This document shows positions 19,336 through 29,261 of a stretch of 55,597 bases of DNA, piece after piece (the stretch's first letter is position 1; each line of letters opens with the position of its first letter). The position numbers and the translations under genes are program-made. Below the pieces are notes generated by a model, which saw only the letters and a list, made by a program, of their open reading frames with translations, had not been told where the DNA came from and did no database searches. The DNA is taken from NCBI GenBank assembly GCA_027593245.1, contig JAQCJC010000003.1:1-55597 (forward strand). The letters are read 5' to 3'. The stretch comes from Bacteroidota bacterium. Its GTDB lineage: Bacteria; Bacteroidota; Bacteroidia; Flavobacteriales; Flavobacteriaceae.

Positions 19336-21180
19336 TCACTTAGAAAGCGACATTAAGTACGCTTTAAAAGATTTAAAAATACGCTCTTCAGGAATAAAAC
19401 CTGGTATAATATTAACTCGCTCCATCATATACCTAGGTTGTTTCAAGAGGCCTACAAAAATTATATCTACCCCTTTAACCCTTAGGTCTTGAAGAGCGTC
19501 TTCCATAACATATAAACCCGTCTGGTCCATATATTGCATTCTGCTAAGCCGAATCACTACCGTTTCGGCGCCTTCAGGAATTTGTTTGTAAAGCTGCTCA
19601 AACTCCGAGGTCGAACCAAAGAAAAGAGGCCCTTTAATATGTTTAACAAACACCTTATCCTTTAAATTTTTTGGAAAATCAATTTCATCAGGCCAAGCCT
19701 CCTCTTTAAGCGGCCCAACCTCTGATCTTTCTGCGGTCAGGTCACCAATAAGCTTCATGAACATCAAACAAGAAATAAGAAGCCCAATTCCAACCGCGAA
19801 AATTAAATCCCAAAAAGTTGATAATAGTAAAACAATTATCATAATCAGAACCTCAGAGCTTAGTTTAACAGGCCCAAGGAAAATATCTTTTGGCAATATA
19901 GGTATAGCCTTAAGCCCCTTATAATCCATAACTCCTATACCAACAGTTATAAGAATTCCAGATAATACAGCCGCAGGAATTTTTGACGCAATTGGTCCTA
20001 ATGCAAGAAGAATAAACAACAGCAAAACACCAGCAATCATTCCAGACAATCTAGTCTTTCCTCCAGCATTGATGTTGACTACAGTTCGGATGGTTGCACC
20101 CGCACCTGGAATTCCACCAAAAACTGCGGCGATACTATTACCGATGCCCTGACCAACAAGTTCTCTATTTGGTTTGTGTTTGGTTTTTGTCATGTTGTCG
20201 GCCACTATACTTGTTAGTAAAGAGTCTATAGCTCCCAAAAGCGCCAATGTGAGTGCCGAGAATATATAGGGGCTAATACTGCCAAGATTGAAATGAGAAA
20301 ACATCTCTAATTTAGGCACAGGAAGTCCCTCAGGGATTTGTTCGATTGGCTTGTAGTCCAGCCCGAAGCCAATAGCAATTCCAGACATCGCTACAAGTGC
20401 AACTAGTGTGCTAGGGACTGCTTTTGATATCTTTCTAAAACCAAAGATGATTATAATTGTGCCAAGCGAAAGAATCAGCTCTAGCCAGTTTATGTTGCGA
20501 AGCGCCCTAGGCATTACTTTTACTGCACCAATTGTACCCGAAGCGTATTTTGCCGCAAGAGTTTTAGACTCTCGTAGGATATCTGCCTCTGTGATATTGC
20601 CAGCTCGCCTGATAGTTTCTTTGAAATCTTCCAAAACAAGCAAGCCTTCTCCCGCCTCTTCTTTCAATATGTTTTCTAGTATGATTTCTTCCGCTTGAGG
20701 CTTAAACTGGTTCACATACTCCATGTCTTCTTTAGGACTATAACCTAAAGATGGTAGAATTTGAGTTAAAAGAATGATCACTCCTATTGCTGTCATAAAC
20801 CCAGAAACAACAGGATAGGGAATGTATTTAATATATTTTCCCACTCCAACAAGCCCTAGACCAACTTGAATTAAGCCTGCTAGGAAAAAAACCATCAGTA
20901 TAGAAGGTAAGGCTTTGTTCACATCACCATCGCTTGCAACCACGATGCTGGCAATTACAACCATACTTACTGCGGTCATTGGCGCTGTAGGTCCAGAAAT
21001 TTGGGTATTAGTTCCTCCAAAAAGGGCTGCAAAAAAACTGATAAATATTGCGCCATAGAGACCAGCGCTAGGTCCTAAGCCAGAGGAAACCCCAAATGCA
21101 AGCGCTAAAGGAAGTGCTACGACTCCGGCAGTAATACCACCAAAAGCATCGCCTTTGATATTTGAAAAAAAGCCTCTCAT
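19336..21180 (-). CDS. SulP family anion transporter with C-terminal STAS domain
   Basis: DAFGGITAGVVALPLALAFGVSSGLGPSAGLYGAI; STAS segment VVIRLSRMQYMDQTGLYVMEDAL. Confidence 0.94.
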   Translation of the reverse strand: MRGFFSNIKGDAFGGITAGVVALPLALAFGVSSGLGPSAGLYGAIFISFFAALFGGTNTQISGPTAPMTAVSMVVIASIVVASDGDVNKALPSILMVFFLAGLIQVGLGLVGVGKYIKYIPYPVVSGFMTAIGVIILLTQILPSLGYSPKEDMEYVNQFKPQAEEIILENILKEEAGEGLLVLEDFKETIRRAGNITEADILRESKTLAAKYASGTIGAVKVMPRALRNINWLELILSLGTIIIIFGFRKISKAVPSTLVALVAMSGIAIGFGLDYKPIEQIPEGLPVPKLEMFSHFNLGSISPYIFSALTLALLGAIDSLLTSIVADNMTKTKHKPNRELVGQGIGNSIAAVFGGIPGAGATIRTVVNINAGGKTRLSGMIAGVLLLFILLALGPIASKIPAAVLSGILITVGIGVMDYKGLKAIPILPKDIFLGPVKLSSEVLIMIIVLLLSTFWDLIFAVGIGLLISCLMFMKLIGDLTAERSEVGPLKEEAWPDEIDFPKNLKDKVFVKHIKGPLFFGSTSEFEQLYKQIPEGAETVVIRLSRMQYMDQTGLYVMEDALQDLRVKGVDIIFVGLLKQPRYMMERVNIIPGFIPEERIFKSFKAYLMSLSK

Positions 21181-21260
21181 TTTTGTTTATTTTTTAGTAA
21201 AATATAAAATTATTTATTAAAAATCAAACAAAAACAGCAATTTTTTTAAAGATACGTTAA

Positions 21261-22007
21261 TTATAACTCTTTAAAGGCTTCGTTTGGCAACCATCCGCTT
21301 TTGCCATCAATGAGCTTAATTTTTGTCCATTCTTTTTTGTACGATTCAAGAATTTGAATTTTCGCGCCCTCGTGAAGAATAAAAACTGTTTCACTTTTTA
21401 GATTAGGCTCGGATTTTGAGGCAACCTCTTGCGAGAAAACGACAGCAAAACGCTCGTTGTCTAGATTTAGTTTTTTATTGAGTAAAGCAAGCCCCAGAGT
21501 AAGATTCAAAACAGAGAAAACACTTAGAATAAAATATGCTCTTTTGCTTTTCGTGGTTTCAGAACGATAATATGCAATAAACAACAACACGAACACCCAC
21601 ATCGTTAGTATGCAAAAAATAGACCACCCAAAGACATTAAAAAATCCCGCCATTTTCTCATAGAGCTTAAGCACTTTCACCTCAGGTATATTATCAAATT
21701 TATCGATTGTCATTTGCTTAGCAAAGCTGTAGTTGTTAAGTGTCTCTTCATCATAGGGGCTTAATTTTAAAGCTTTTTCGTAATAATATATACTTGGCGC
21801 TATTTCATTTGCTTTATAGTAGCAGTTAGCCATGTTAAAGTACAAGGCACTAGAATGAAAACCATTGCTTATAATCTTGTTGTATATGGAAATGGCGGCC
21901 TGATACTCGCCTTTATTGTACAGTGTGTTTGCTTGATCAAACAATAGATTTTCTTGTGAAAAACCAAGAAGCCCAATCAGCCAAAAAAGAACAATTAGTT
22001 TTTTCAT
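21261..22007 (-). CDS. batE: BatE: TPR plus membrane plus SH3-type protein
   Basis: TPR repeats, 2 TM, C-terminal SH3-like KSGWLPNEAF; position in Bat operon. Confidence 0.85.
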   Translation of the reverse strand: MKKLIVLFWLIGLLGFSQENLLFDQANTLYNKGEYQAAISIYNKIISNGFHSSALYFNMANCYYKANEIAPSIYYYEKALKLSPYDEETLNNYSFAKQMTIDKFDNIPEVKVLKLYEKMAGFFNVFGWSIFCILTMWVFVLLFIAYYRSETTKSKRAYFILSVFSVLNLTLGLALLNKKLNLDNERFAVVFSQEVASKSEPNLKSETVFILHEGAKIQILESYKKEWTKIKLIDGKSGWLPNEAFKEL

Positions 22008-22008
22008 A

Positions 22009-23769
22009 TTATTTTAGTTGTTTGTCTAATGTGTTAATTATCTCAACTGATTTTTTATAAGCGCGGGTCATGTCAGAAGCCTGTAATGGGGTGTATCTGG
22101 CTAGCTCGCAAGATTCGATAATATTTAAAAACGATTGGACATACAATTGATCCACCCCTCTTTTTTCTAAAAGAAGCGCAATTTTTTCCTTGGATAATTC
22201 ACTTGTTTCAATTTTCAATCTAGATTTCAGATAATTATGTAATGCGCGCTCCAAGGCCACATAAAACGCCTCTTTTTCACCAATTGCTTTTTTCGCTGAC
22301 CCAAAATATTTACGAGCAAGCTTATTCGTTCTTCTTGTTTTATTTCCAGCAACATCCATTGCTCTTTTTTCTTGCTTGCGCGTAAAAATGATCAGTAACG
22401 GAATTAAAAGCAATGGCCCTAAGAACAACCACCAAAACAGCTTTGTATTGTAGTAAGCCTTCTGAGCAACAGGCTCTAAATTTGCGTTAGATTTAAAGGA
22501 AAAAAACTGTTTTGAGAGTGCGGTGACGTTTGTTTTTTGCACTTCTTTTGTGTTTGAATCATCAGTTGGCGTTACTCCAGAACTTCCTATAACCGAAACC
22601 ACTAACTCATTTGATTTAATTGTTTTATAAGCCTCAGACTTGAGGTCAAAATAAGAAAAGCTAACCTCGGGGATTGGGTACCGCCCCTGATCATTGGGTA
22701 CAATCGTATAAGTATCTGTTATACTCCCTTTCATCCCTGAGAGGTTTGTAGAAACTTTTTCGGAATGTTCGGGCTCGTAAACTTCAAGCGCACTGGGAAG
22801 TTTCGGCTTAGGAAGCTCGAATAACTTGAGATTACCATTTCCAGACACCATAAGTTTTAAGTTGAACGCTTCTGTGACTTCTAACTTCTTTTTGCTCGAA
22901 GAAAGACTAAAGTCAAAACGGCCAACAGCCCCTGAAAAATCCTTTGGTCTTCCAGCGCTAGGCAAAGGTTTTACATTGATAGTTCTTTTTCCAGCTGTTA
23001 CTGTCAAATTAGCCGTAGTAGTTATAGATCGCCCAAAAATATCTCGCCTCTTTGAGGGCACCTCAACACTTACGTCTAAGGTGAGCGGCTCAATATTTAA
23101 TTTTCCTGTTTTTTGAGGGTAAAGCACTGTTTTTTTCAAAACAGCGTAGCGATAGTCTTCTCCTTTATATTTTCCCTCTCGTACGTTTTGACCCTTAACA
23201 TCAATGTTCTGGCTCCAAAAATCATTATACCTAGGACTGTCTAGTTCAGACCAGTTTCTCACACCAGTATTTTCTGCTACATATAGTTTATAAACAACAC
23301 TTACAGGCTCGTTGAGGTACGGGTTTGTTGTAGAAACCTCTGCAACCAAATGGATATTCTCTGAAGCAATATAGTTTGGGTCATTAGGGTCTTTTGGTAT
23401 ATCTACAGCTGTTGTGACTGTAATTTTCATTGGGGCGGTTTTGTAGGATTCTCCGTTTATTTCAATACTGGATTGCCCTATGGTAAACACCCCTCTTTTT
23501 GTTGGAGACAAAAAATAGCTATAACTCTTAGAAAACGAACGCTTACCGTTTATGGAATAGTTTTTTATGGATTGACTTGGTCCGCCAACCACTTTGAAGC
23601 CTTCAAAGCTAGGCGGTGTGAAATTGTCGCCATCTTCGTTCATGGTGAAGTCTATACGTAAACGCTCATTTACTCCTAATTGTGTTTTGCTTGCTTTTGC
23701 TTCGAAAACGACTTGAGCATAGCTAAAACTTGAAAGGAACATCAAAAAAATAAGCACTCTAAATTTCAT
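22009..23769 (-). CDS. batD: BatD family protein
   Basis: Signal peptide, VVFEAKASKTQLGVNERLRIDFTMNEDGDNFTPPSFEGFKVVGGPSQS, C-terminal TM. Confidence 0.9.
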   Translation of the reverse strand: MKFRVLIFLMFLSSFSYAQVVFEAKASKTQLGVNERLRIDFTMNEDGDNFTPPSFEGFKVVGGPSQSIKNYSINGKRSFSKSYSYFLSPTKRGVFTIGQSSIEINGESYKTAPMKITVTTAVDIPKDPNDPNYIASENIHLVAEVSTTNPYLNEPVSVVYKLYVAENTGVRNWSELDSPRYNDFWSQNIDVKGQNVREGKYKGEDYRYAVLKKTVLYPQKTGKLNIEPLTLDVSVEVPSKRRDIFGRSITTTANLTVTAGKRTINVKPLPSAGRPKDFSGAVGRFDFSLSSSKKKLEVTEAFNLKLMVSGNGNLKLFELPKPKLPSALEVYEPEHSEKVSTNLSGMKGSITDTYTIVPNDQGRYPIPEVSFSYFDLKSEAYKTIKSNELVVSVIGSSGVTPTDDSNTKEVQKTNVTALSKQFFSFKSNANLEPVAQKAYYNTKLFWWLFLGPLLLIPLLIIFTRKQEKRAMDVAGNKTRRTNKLARKYFGSAKKAIGEKEAFYVALERALHNYLKSRLKIETSELSKEKIALLLEKRGVDQLYVQSFLNIIESCELARYTPLQASDMTRAYKKSVEIINTLDKQLK

Positions 23770-23772
23770 AAA

Positions 23773-24633
23773 CTACCAGTCTTTATCTGTTTTTACTTTT
23801 ACTCCTTTTACTTTGGAGGCATTCATTTTTTCCTGAACTTTTTTTTCTTCATTATTCATAGCTTCAAGTAGATTTTTTACTTGTTGCGGCGACATTTTTC
23901 CTTGTCTGTTTTTGTTGTTTTGATTGGGGTTTTTTTGATCTCCTTCTTTATCTTTTGGCTTGTCCTTATTATCTTTTTGGTCGCCCCCTTTTTCTTTAGG
24001 ATCTTTATTTTTGTCGTCTTTATCTTTGTTTGGTTCGTCTTTATCTTGTTGTTTGTCGCTGTCTTCTTTTTGGTCTTTATTTTGCTCGTCTTTGTCTTCC
24101 TTTTCTTTATCATCGTCGCCATCGTCCCCGCCACCACCTTGCTCTTCAGCACAATCTTTTGCTAGGGCTAAGTTATATCGGGTTTCATCGTCTGCCGGGT
24201 TATTTCTTAGCGCGCTTTTATAGGCCTCAACAGCTTCTTTACATTTTTTATTTTTCATGAGTGTATTTCCAATATTATGGAACGCTGCATGTTTTTCTTT
24301 TTTGTTGCCATGTTCTGTTGACTCAATAAGTTTTGAAAGTGCTTCGTCGTAAAACTCAGCCGCATAATAAGCACTACCAAGATTGTATGAGCTTTTTGCA
24401 TTAGTAGCTTTCTTTGAAATCGCTCTGCGGTAATATTTTTCTGCTTCAGTGAAATTTTCGTTCAGAACAGCATTTCCGTCGTACACAAAAGCGTCTGATT
24501 CAGCTTGAATTTCATCTTTTTGTTGTGCCTGAGATTGATTCACAAAAACGGCACACATAAACAACATAAAGCAGCTTAAAAAAGAGTTTAAAATTGGTAT
24601 GCTAAACAAGTGTTTATAAACGATTTTTCTCAT
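23773..24633 (-). CDS. batC: BatC-like TPR protein with extended D/K/E/Q low-complexity tail
   Basis: TPR (NPADDETRYNLALAKDCAE) then GGGDDGDDDKEKEDKDEQNKDQKED... tail. Confidence 0.85.
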   Translation of the reverse strand: MRKIVYKHLFSIPILNSFLSCFMLFMCAVFVNQSQAQQKDEIQAESDAFVYDGNAVLNENFTEAEKYYRRAISKKATNAKSSYNLGSAYYAAEFYDEALSKLIESTEHGNKKEKHAAFHNIGNTLMKNKKCKEAVEAYKSALRNNPADDETRYNLALAKDCAEEQGGGGDDGDDDKEKEDKDEQNKDQKEDSDKQQDKDEPNKDKDDKNKDPKEKGGDQKDNKDKPKDKEGDQKNPNQNNKNRQGKMSPQQVKNLLEAMNNEEKKVQEKMNASKVKGVKVKTDKDW

Positions 24634-25667
24634 AGATTTTCATTAAACAAATTCAGGCGCTTGAGCCAAGCAGTTTTTCTTTCTAAAAAAAGAATATCCA
24701 AAATTAAAAAGAAAAGACCTAACCCTAAAAACCATTGGAATTGATCTTCATACTCAGCAAACTCTTTGGCTTCAAACTCCTTTTTATCCATTTTATTCAA
24801 AATATCGCTAACTGTTTCTGTTACACTCTTGGTGTTTTTACCATCAACATATGTACCATTCGCTTTTTCAGCAATTTCAGCTAGTGTTTTTTTGTTTAAT
24901 CTTGTAATTACAGTTTCTCCGCTTTGGTTTTTTTTATAACTCATCACAACTCCATTTTTCTTCAATGGAATTGGCCCTCCTTTTTCACTACCAACACCAA
25001 TGGTGTATATTTTGATCCCTTCCTCTGCGGCAGCCCCAGCAACACTGATACTCGAGTCGTTGTGGTCTTCCCCATCTGAAATAATAACCAACACACGATT
25101 TGTTTGCTCTTCATCATTGTAATAGCTACGAGATAGCTGAATAGCTTCATTTATAGCTGTACCCTGCGAAGAAAGCATTTCTGTATTCATGTTTTGAAGA
25201 AACATTTTTGCGGCAGCGTAATCTGTTGTAATTGGCAATTGTGGAATAGCCTTTCCCGCGTAGGCAATTATGCCAACACGATCACTGACAAGGCTATTTA
25301 TAATTTGCGTAGTGAGCTGCTTAGCTTTTTCAAGACGATTGGGCGCAATGTCCTCTGCCAACATACTTTTGGATACATCTATTGCAAAAACAACATCAAC
25401 CCCTTGTCTTTTGACCGTTTGTAGTGATGTGCCCATTTTTGGGTTTACTAAGGCGATAATTAAACAAACAATGCTAAGCGACAGCACAATAAACTTCAGG
25501 ACAGATTTAAACACTGATTGGTCTGGACTTAAACGAGCCAATAATTCCAAATCGGAAAACTCTCGCTTAGTCTTTTTCTTCCATATTTGTACCCACAGGA
25601 ACACAATAAGCATACCTAGCACTATAAATAAAAGCCAAAACCATATGTCTTCTTCGAGTTGAAACAT
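24630..25667 (-). CDS. batB: BatB: VWA domain membrane protein
   Basis: MIDAS DVVFAIDVSKSMLAEDIAPNRLEKAK; TMs at both ends. Confidence 0.92.
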   Translation of the reverse strand: MFQLEEDIWFWLLFIVLGMLIVFLWVQIWKKKTKREFSDLELLARLSPDQSVFKSVLKFIVLSLSIVCLIIALVNPKMGTSLQTVKRQGVDVVFAIDVSKSMLAEDIAPNRLEKAKQLTTQIINSLVSDRVGIIAYAGKAIPQLPITTDYAAAKMFLQNMNTEMLSSQGTAINEAIQLSRSYYNDEEQTNRVLVIISDGEDHNDSSISVAGAAAEEGIKIYTIGVGSEKGGPIPLKKNGVVMSYKKNQSGETVITRLNKKTLAEIAEKANGTYVDGKNTKSVTETVSDILNKMDKKEFEAKEFAEYEDQFQWFLGLGLFFLILDILFLERKTAWLKRLNLFNENL

Positions 25668-25669
25668 AG

Positions 25670-26671
25670 TTAAATAAAACTTTTTAATAAGGTGTGACGA
25701 AGCAAAAATTCAAAAACAAGTAATGCAAGTGCCCATAGGACCAGTGGCCGAAACCTCTCTTCGTAATTATAATACTTAAATTCTTCTATTTCTGTTTTTT
25801 CAAGCTGGTTAATTTCAGCATAAATTTCTTCAAGTTTTTTATTGTTTGTTGCCCTAAAGTACTTCCCGCCAGTTCCCTCAGCAATTTCTTTAAGTAATTT
25901 TTCATCAATTTCAACTTGAATTCTAGAGTATTGGATTTTGCCATTTCGAATGGCTACAGGAGACAATGCCATGCCGTTACTTCCTAGGCCGATGGTATAG
26001 GTCTTTACTCCATAATCTGAAGCCAACTCACTTGCCGTTAGCGGATCTATAAAACCAGAGTTATTGACTCCATCGGTTAAAAGAATAATAATTTTACTTT
26101 TAGCGTTACTGTCTTTTATGCGATTGACAGCTGTTGCAAGCCCCATTCCAATTGCCGTTCCACCCGTGATAATTGTGTTGTATTTTATATCTTTTAAGGA
26201 ATTAAAAATAATATTTTTATCACTTGTGACTGGAGTTCTTGTATAACTTTCACCTGCATATTCTACAAGACCAATTCTATCATTTGGCCTTCGGGCTATA
26301 AACTTTCCCGCTACGTCTTTTAGCGCCTCAAGTCTGTTTGGTTTTAAATCCTTTGCAAGCATACTTGCCGACACATCAATAGCCATCACAATGTCAATCC
26401 CACGAGTTTTTTTTGTTTTAGTAGAGACGTCAACGCTCTGTGGCCTTGCCATTGCAACAATGATTAAGATTAGGGCAAGTGTACGGAAGCCGAACAAACA
26501 ATGCTTTAAAACAGTCCAAAACAAACTTCCTTTTGCCAACGCCGAGCTATTTGAAATTTCTAGAACTGCAGTTTGTTTTTTATGTTTTACAACATACCAC
26601 AGCAGCAGCGGAGGAAGCAGCAGCAGTAACCAAAGCAATTCTGTATGAGTAAATTCTATTCCTTGCAGCAT
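25670..26671 (-). CDS. batA: BatA: VWA domain membrane protein
   Basis: MIDAS DIVMAIDVSASMLAKDLKPNRLEALKD. Confidence 0.92.
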   Translation of the reverse strand: MLQGIEFTHTELLWLLLLLPPLLLWYVVKHKKQTAVLEISNSSALAKGSLFWTVLKHCLFGFRTLALILIIVAMARPQSVDVSTKTKKTRGIDIVMAIDVSASMLAKDLKPNRLEALKDVAGKFIARRPNDRIGLVEYAGESYTRTPVTSDKNIIFNSLKDIKYNTIITGGTAIGMGLATAVNRIKDSNAKSKIIILLTDGVNNSGFIDPLTASELASDYGVKTYTIGLGSNGMALSPVAIRNGKIQYSRIQVEIDEKLLKEIAEGTGGKYFRATNNKKLEEIYAEINQLEKTEIEEFKYYNYEERFRPLVLWALALLVFEFLLRHTLLKSFI

Positions 26672-28332
26672 TAGCTTTTGTTTGGTTTAATCAGTTCTAC
26701 GGAGTTCAATATGCGCTCAACTATTTGCTTGCTGTAGGGGTCGTCAGTTTTCCACACTATAATAAGTTGTTGTAAAACAGCTGCAGTCGAAAACCCTAAG
26801 ATTACAAAAGACCCTTCTGTCAATCTGCCTGATTTGAAAGCAAGGGCCGCTGTACCATAGGTTTTCACCCCTTCTTGGCCGTTAGGGCTAACAAACTTTT
26901 CATTTCGAGGAATGATGTTTACAGCCCCTTTTTTCTCCAGCAAACTAAGCTCGTAATCTGCTATTTTAATCAGATCTAATGGCTCATTGCTTGAGTTTTT
27001 TGCGTTATCGCTTGAATTTTTCTTTGAGCTTTTCACAATAATTTCCAAAGGGACGTTAGAATTATCGTATGTAAATACTTTTGTGCTTAGAGAATCCGTA
27101 GTCTCATTTAGTTTTTCTTTTTTTTGTCGTTCTAAAACTTTTGGAGTCTCAACAATAATTCCTGGCGCACCATATTCACTGGTGACCCAATCTTCTGTTT
27201 CTAAAAGAAGCTTACTAGGGTTCCGCAGTACGGTGTCTTTTACCGAATTAAACCCATAAACTATGCTAAACCCAACAAAAGCCGCAATGAGTACACCCAC
27301 AAAAGAAAGGCCGACAACAATTATTTTTTTTCGTTGTTGTTTTTGTTTCAGTTCTTTTTGATAGGCCAAATCATTTAAAAGGTCTTCTTCGCTTGGCTCA
27401 GGGAGTGCTGCTCTTACATGGTCAATTTCTTTATCGATTACGTGTTTATCCATACGTGCAATTTCAAAATCAGGTTTTAATTTTGCGAATTTCACTAAGT
27501 CTGCACGCTGCAAGGTTGCCTGGATGTTGTTTATAGTTTCTTTATTTATTGAAACACGATTTGCGTCTCTAAGTGCACTAAGCCTTTGAATAAGTTCCTC
27601 TGTTGTACTTTCTAGCGACTGGTCATAGACTTTGTCGTTGAGGTATTTACGTAAAATAAACGTTAGTTCAGAATAGAATTCTTTGACCTTTTGATCTTCG
27701 AAATACGATTGCTCGTCAAGCTTGTTAAGAGCTAATTTTGCCCGTCTGTATGGTGGTAGGGCTGCAATTTTCTCCTCCTCAGAAAGCGCTTTTTTTCTGT
27801 AAAACAACCAATATATAACACCACCTGCACAAACTAAGAATAAAATAAAAACCCAATAATAATGCTCAAAAAACGAACGTTGATTCACCACATGAATTAC
27901 AGGCTTTATGTCATAAAGTTTTTGTTTGGTTGTATCAACAGCTACGGGCTGAACAATTATGCGTAAGGAGTCTGAGAATATTGTTTTGTTCCCAACTAAT
28001 ATTTTTTGGCGCGGAATGGTATAAGCGCCAGAATCAAACTGGGTGAGACCGTATTTTTTTATGATTTTTGACTTAAAATTGCCGCGCAGCGTGTCTGTTG
28101 CATAGCTTTCAATCATTTCCATAGGCTTAAAAGTTTGCCCTTCAGGAAACACAACTGCTGTTGTGCTGTCAATTTCTGCTTCAATACTGTATAATAACTC
28201 CTCACCAATCTTTATTGATGTGGTATCTACAGTTGTTTTGAGTTGTGCACTACTAACAAAAGCAAGCAAAACCATTCCTAAAAAGCACTGCTTTTTTGAC
28301 CATGATCTTAAATACTGCCTTTTGAATTTCAT
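26671..28332 (-). CDS. Bat-operon membrane protein of unclear function (DUF4381-like middle region, two TMs, C-terminal globular domain)
   Basis: Signal-like N-terminus, TM WVFILFLVCAGGVIYWLFYRKKALSEEEKIAALPPYRRAKLALNKL; TAATG overlap with batA. Confidence 0.75.
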   Translation of the reverse strand: MKFKRQYLRSWSKKQCFLGMVLLAFVSSAQLKTTVDTTSIKIGEELLYSIEAEIDSTTAVVFPEGQTFKPMEMIESYATDTLRGNFKSKIIKKYGLTQFDSGAYTIPRQKILVGNKTIFSDSLRIIVQPVAVDTTKQKLYDIKPVIHVVNQRSFFEHYYWVFILFLVCAGGVIYWLFYRKKALSEEEKIAALPPYRRAKLALNKLDEQSYFEDQKVKEFYSELTFILRKYLNDKVYDQSLESTTEELIQRLSALRDANRVSINKETINNIQATLQRADLVKFAKLKPDFEIARMDKHVIDKEIDHVRAALPEPSEEDLLNDLAYQKELKQKQQRKKIIVVGLSFVGVLIAAFVGFSIVYGFNSVKDTVLRNPSKLLLETEDWVTSEYGAPGIIVETPKVLERQKKEKLNETTDSLSTKVFTYDNSNVPLEIIVKSSKKNSSDNAKNSSNEPLDLIKIADYELSLLEKKGAVNIIPRNEKFVSPNGQEGVKTYGTAALAFKSGRLTEGSFVILGFSTAAVLQQLIIVWKTDDPYSKQIVERILNSVELIKPNKS

Positions 28333-28341
28333 CCCTTTTGT

Positions 28342-29220
28342 TTATCCTCTTTGTTTGAAATAACCTAATAATTTTTTCACATAACTTTCGTCAAGTCTGC
28401 ATTCGAAGTGTCCTGCCCCAGCTTTTTTAAAACTATCCTTAAAATAGTTGACTTGGTTTAAGTATTGTTTTGCATAAATCCTCCTTATTTTTCGAGAGCT
28501 TGTATTCACCAGTGTTGATGTCCCGGTTTCTTGATCTAGCATTTGCACGACTCCTAGGTTAGGAATCTCGGCTTCGTTCTTGTCAAATACACGAATTCCG
28601 GTTATATCGTGCTTTCCGGACGCAATCTTCAAATTGTGATCATATGCAGAATCTATAAAATCTGAAAGCAGAAAAACAATAGCCTTTTTTTTCATCACAT
28701 TAGACAAAAACTTTAAAGCTTCTGCAGTGTCGGTTTGCTTATTTTTTGGCTTAAATTCAAGAAGCTCTCTAATTATGCGCAAGACGTGAGACCGTCCTTT
28801 TTTTGGTGGAATATAAAGCTCGACATCGGCAGAATAAAGAATGAGTCCAATTTTGTCGTTGTTTTGGCTTGCAGAAAATGCGAGGGTAGCTGCAATCTCG
28901 GTAATAAACTCACTTTTAAATTGACGAAACGTCCCAAATTGTCCCGACCCAGAAACATCAACCATGAGCATCATGGTTAGTTCCCGCTCTTCTTCAAAAA
29001 CCTTGATATAAGGCTCGTTATAACGCGCGGTAACATTCCAATCAATATTACGCACATCATCTCCAAATTGATATTGTCTTACTTCCGAAAAAGTCATTCC
29101 ACGTCCTTTGAAGGTCGAATGGTACTCTCCACCAAAAACATGATCAGACAATCGCCTTGTTTTGATTTCAATTTTACGGACTTTTTTTAGGAGCTCTTTT
29201 GTATCCATTTGTACTAACAC
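28342..29220 (-). CDS. DUF58 domain protein
   Basis: FGGEYHSTFKGRGMTFSEVRQYQFGDDVRNIDWNVTARYNEPYIKVFEEERELTMMLMVDVSGS. Confidence 0.93.
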   Translation of the reverse strand: MLVQMDTKELLKKVRKIEIKTRRLSDHVFGGEYHSTFKGRGMTFSEVRQYQFGDDVRNIDWNVTARYNEPYIKVFEEERELTMMLMVDVSGSGQFGTFRQFKSEFITEIAATLAFSASQNNDKIGLILYSADVELYIPPKKGRSHVLRIIRELLEFKPKNKQTDTAEALKFLSNVMKKKAIVFLLSDFIDSAYDHNLKIASGKHDITGIRVFDKNEAEIPNLGVVQMLDQETGTSTLVNTSSRKIRRIYAKQYLNQVNYFKDSFKKAGAGHFECRLDESYVKKLLGYFKQRG

Positions 29221-29261
29221 GTGAATTTTTTAATCTAGAAAAGATAATTAACAGCCGCCCA

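Noticed and set aside
23881-24260. Three overlapping + strand ORFs (94, 87 and 76 aa) rich in F/V/I/L/S
   Set aside because: Antisense shadows of the D/K/E-rich BatC tail; composition follows from the complementary low-complexity codons.
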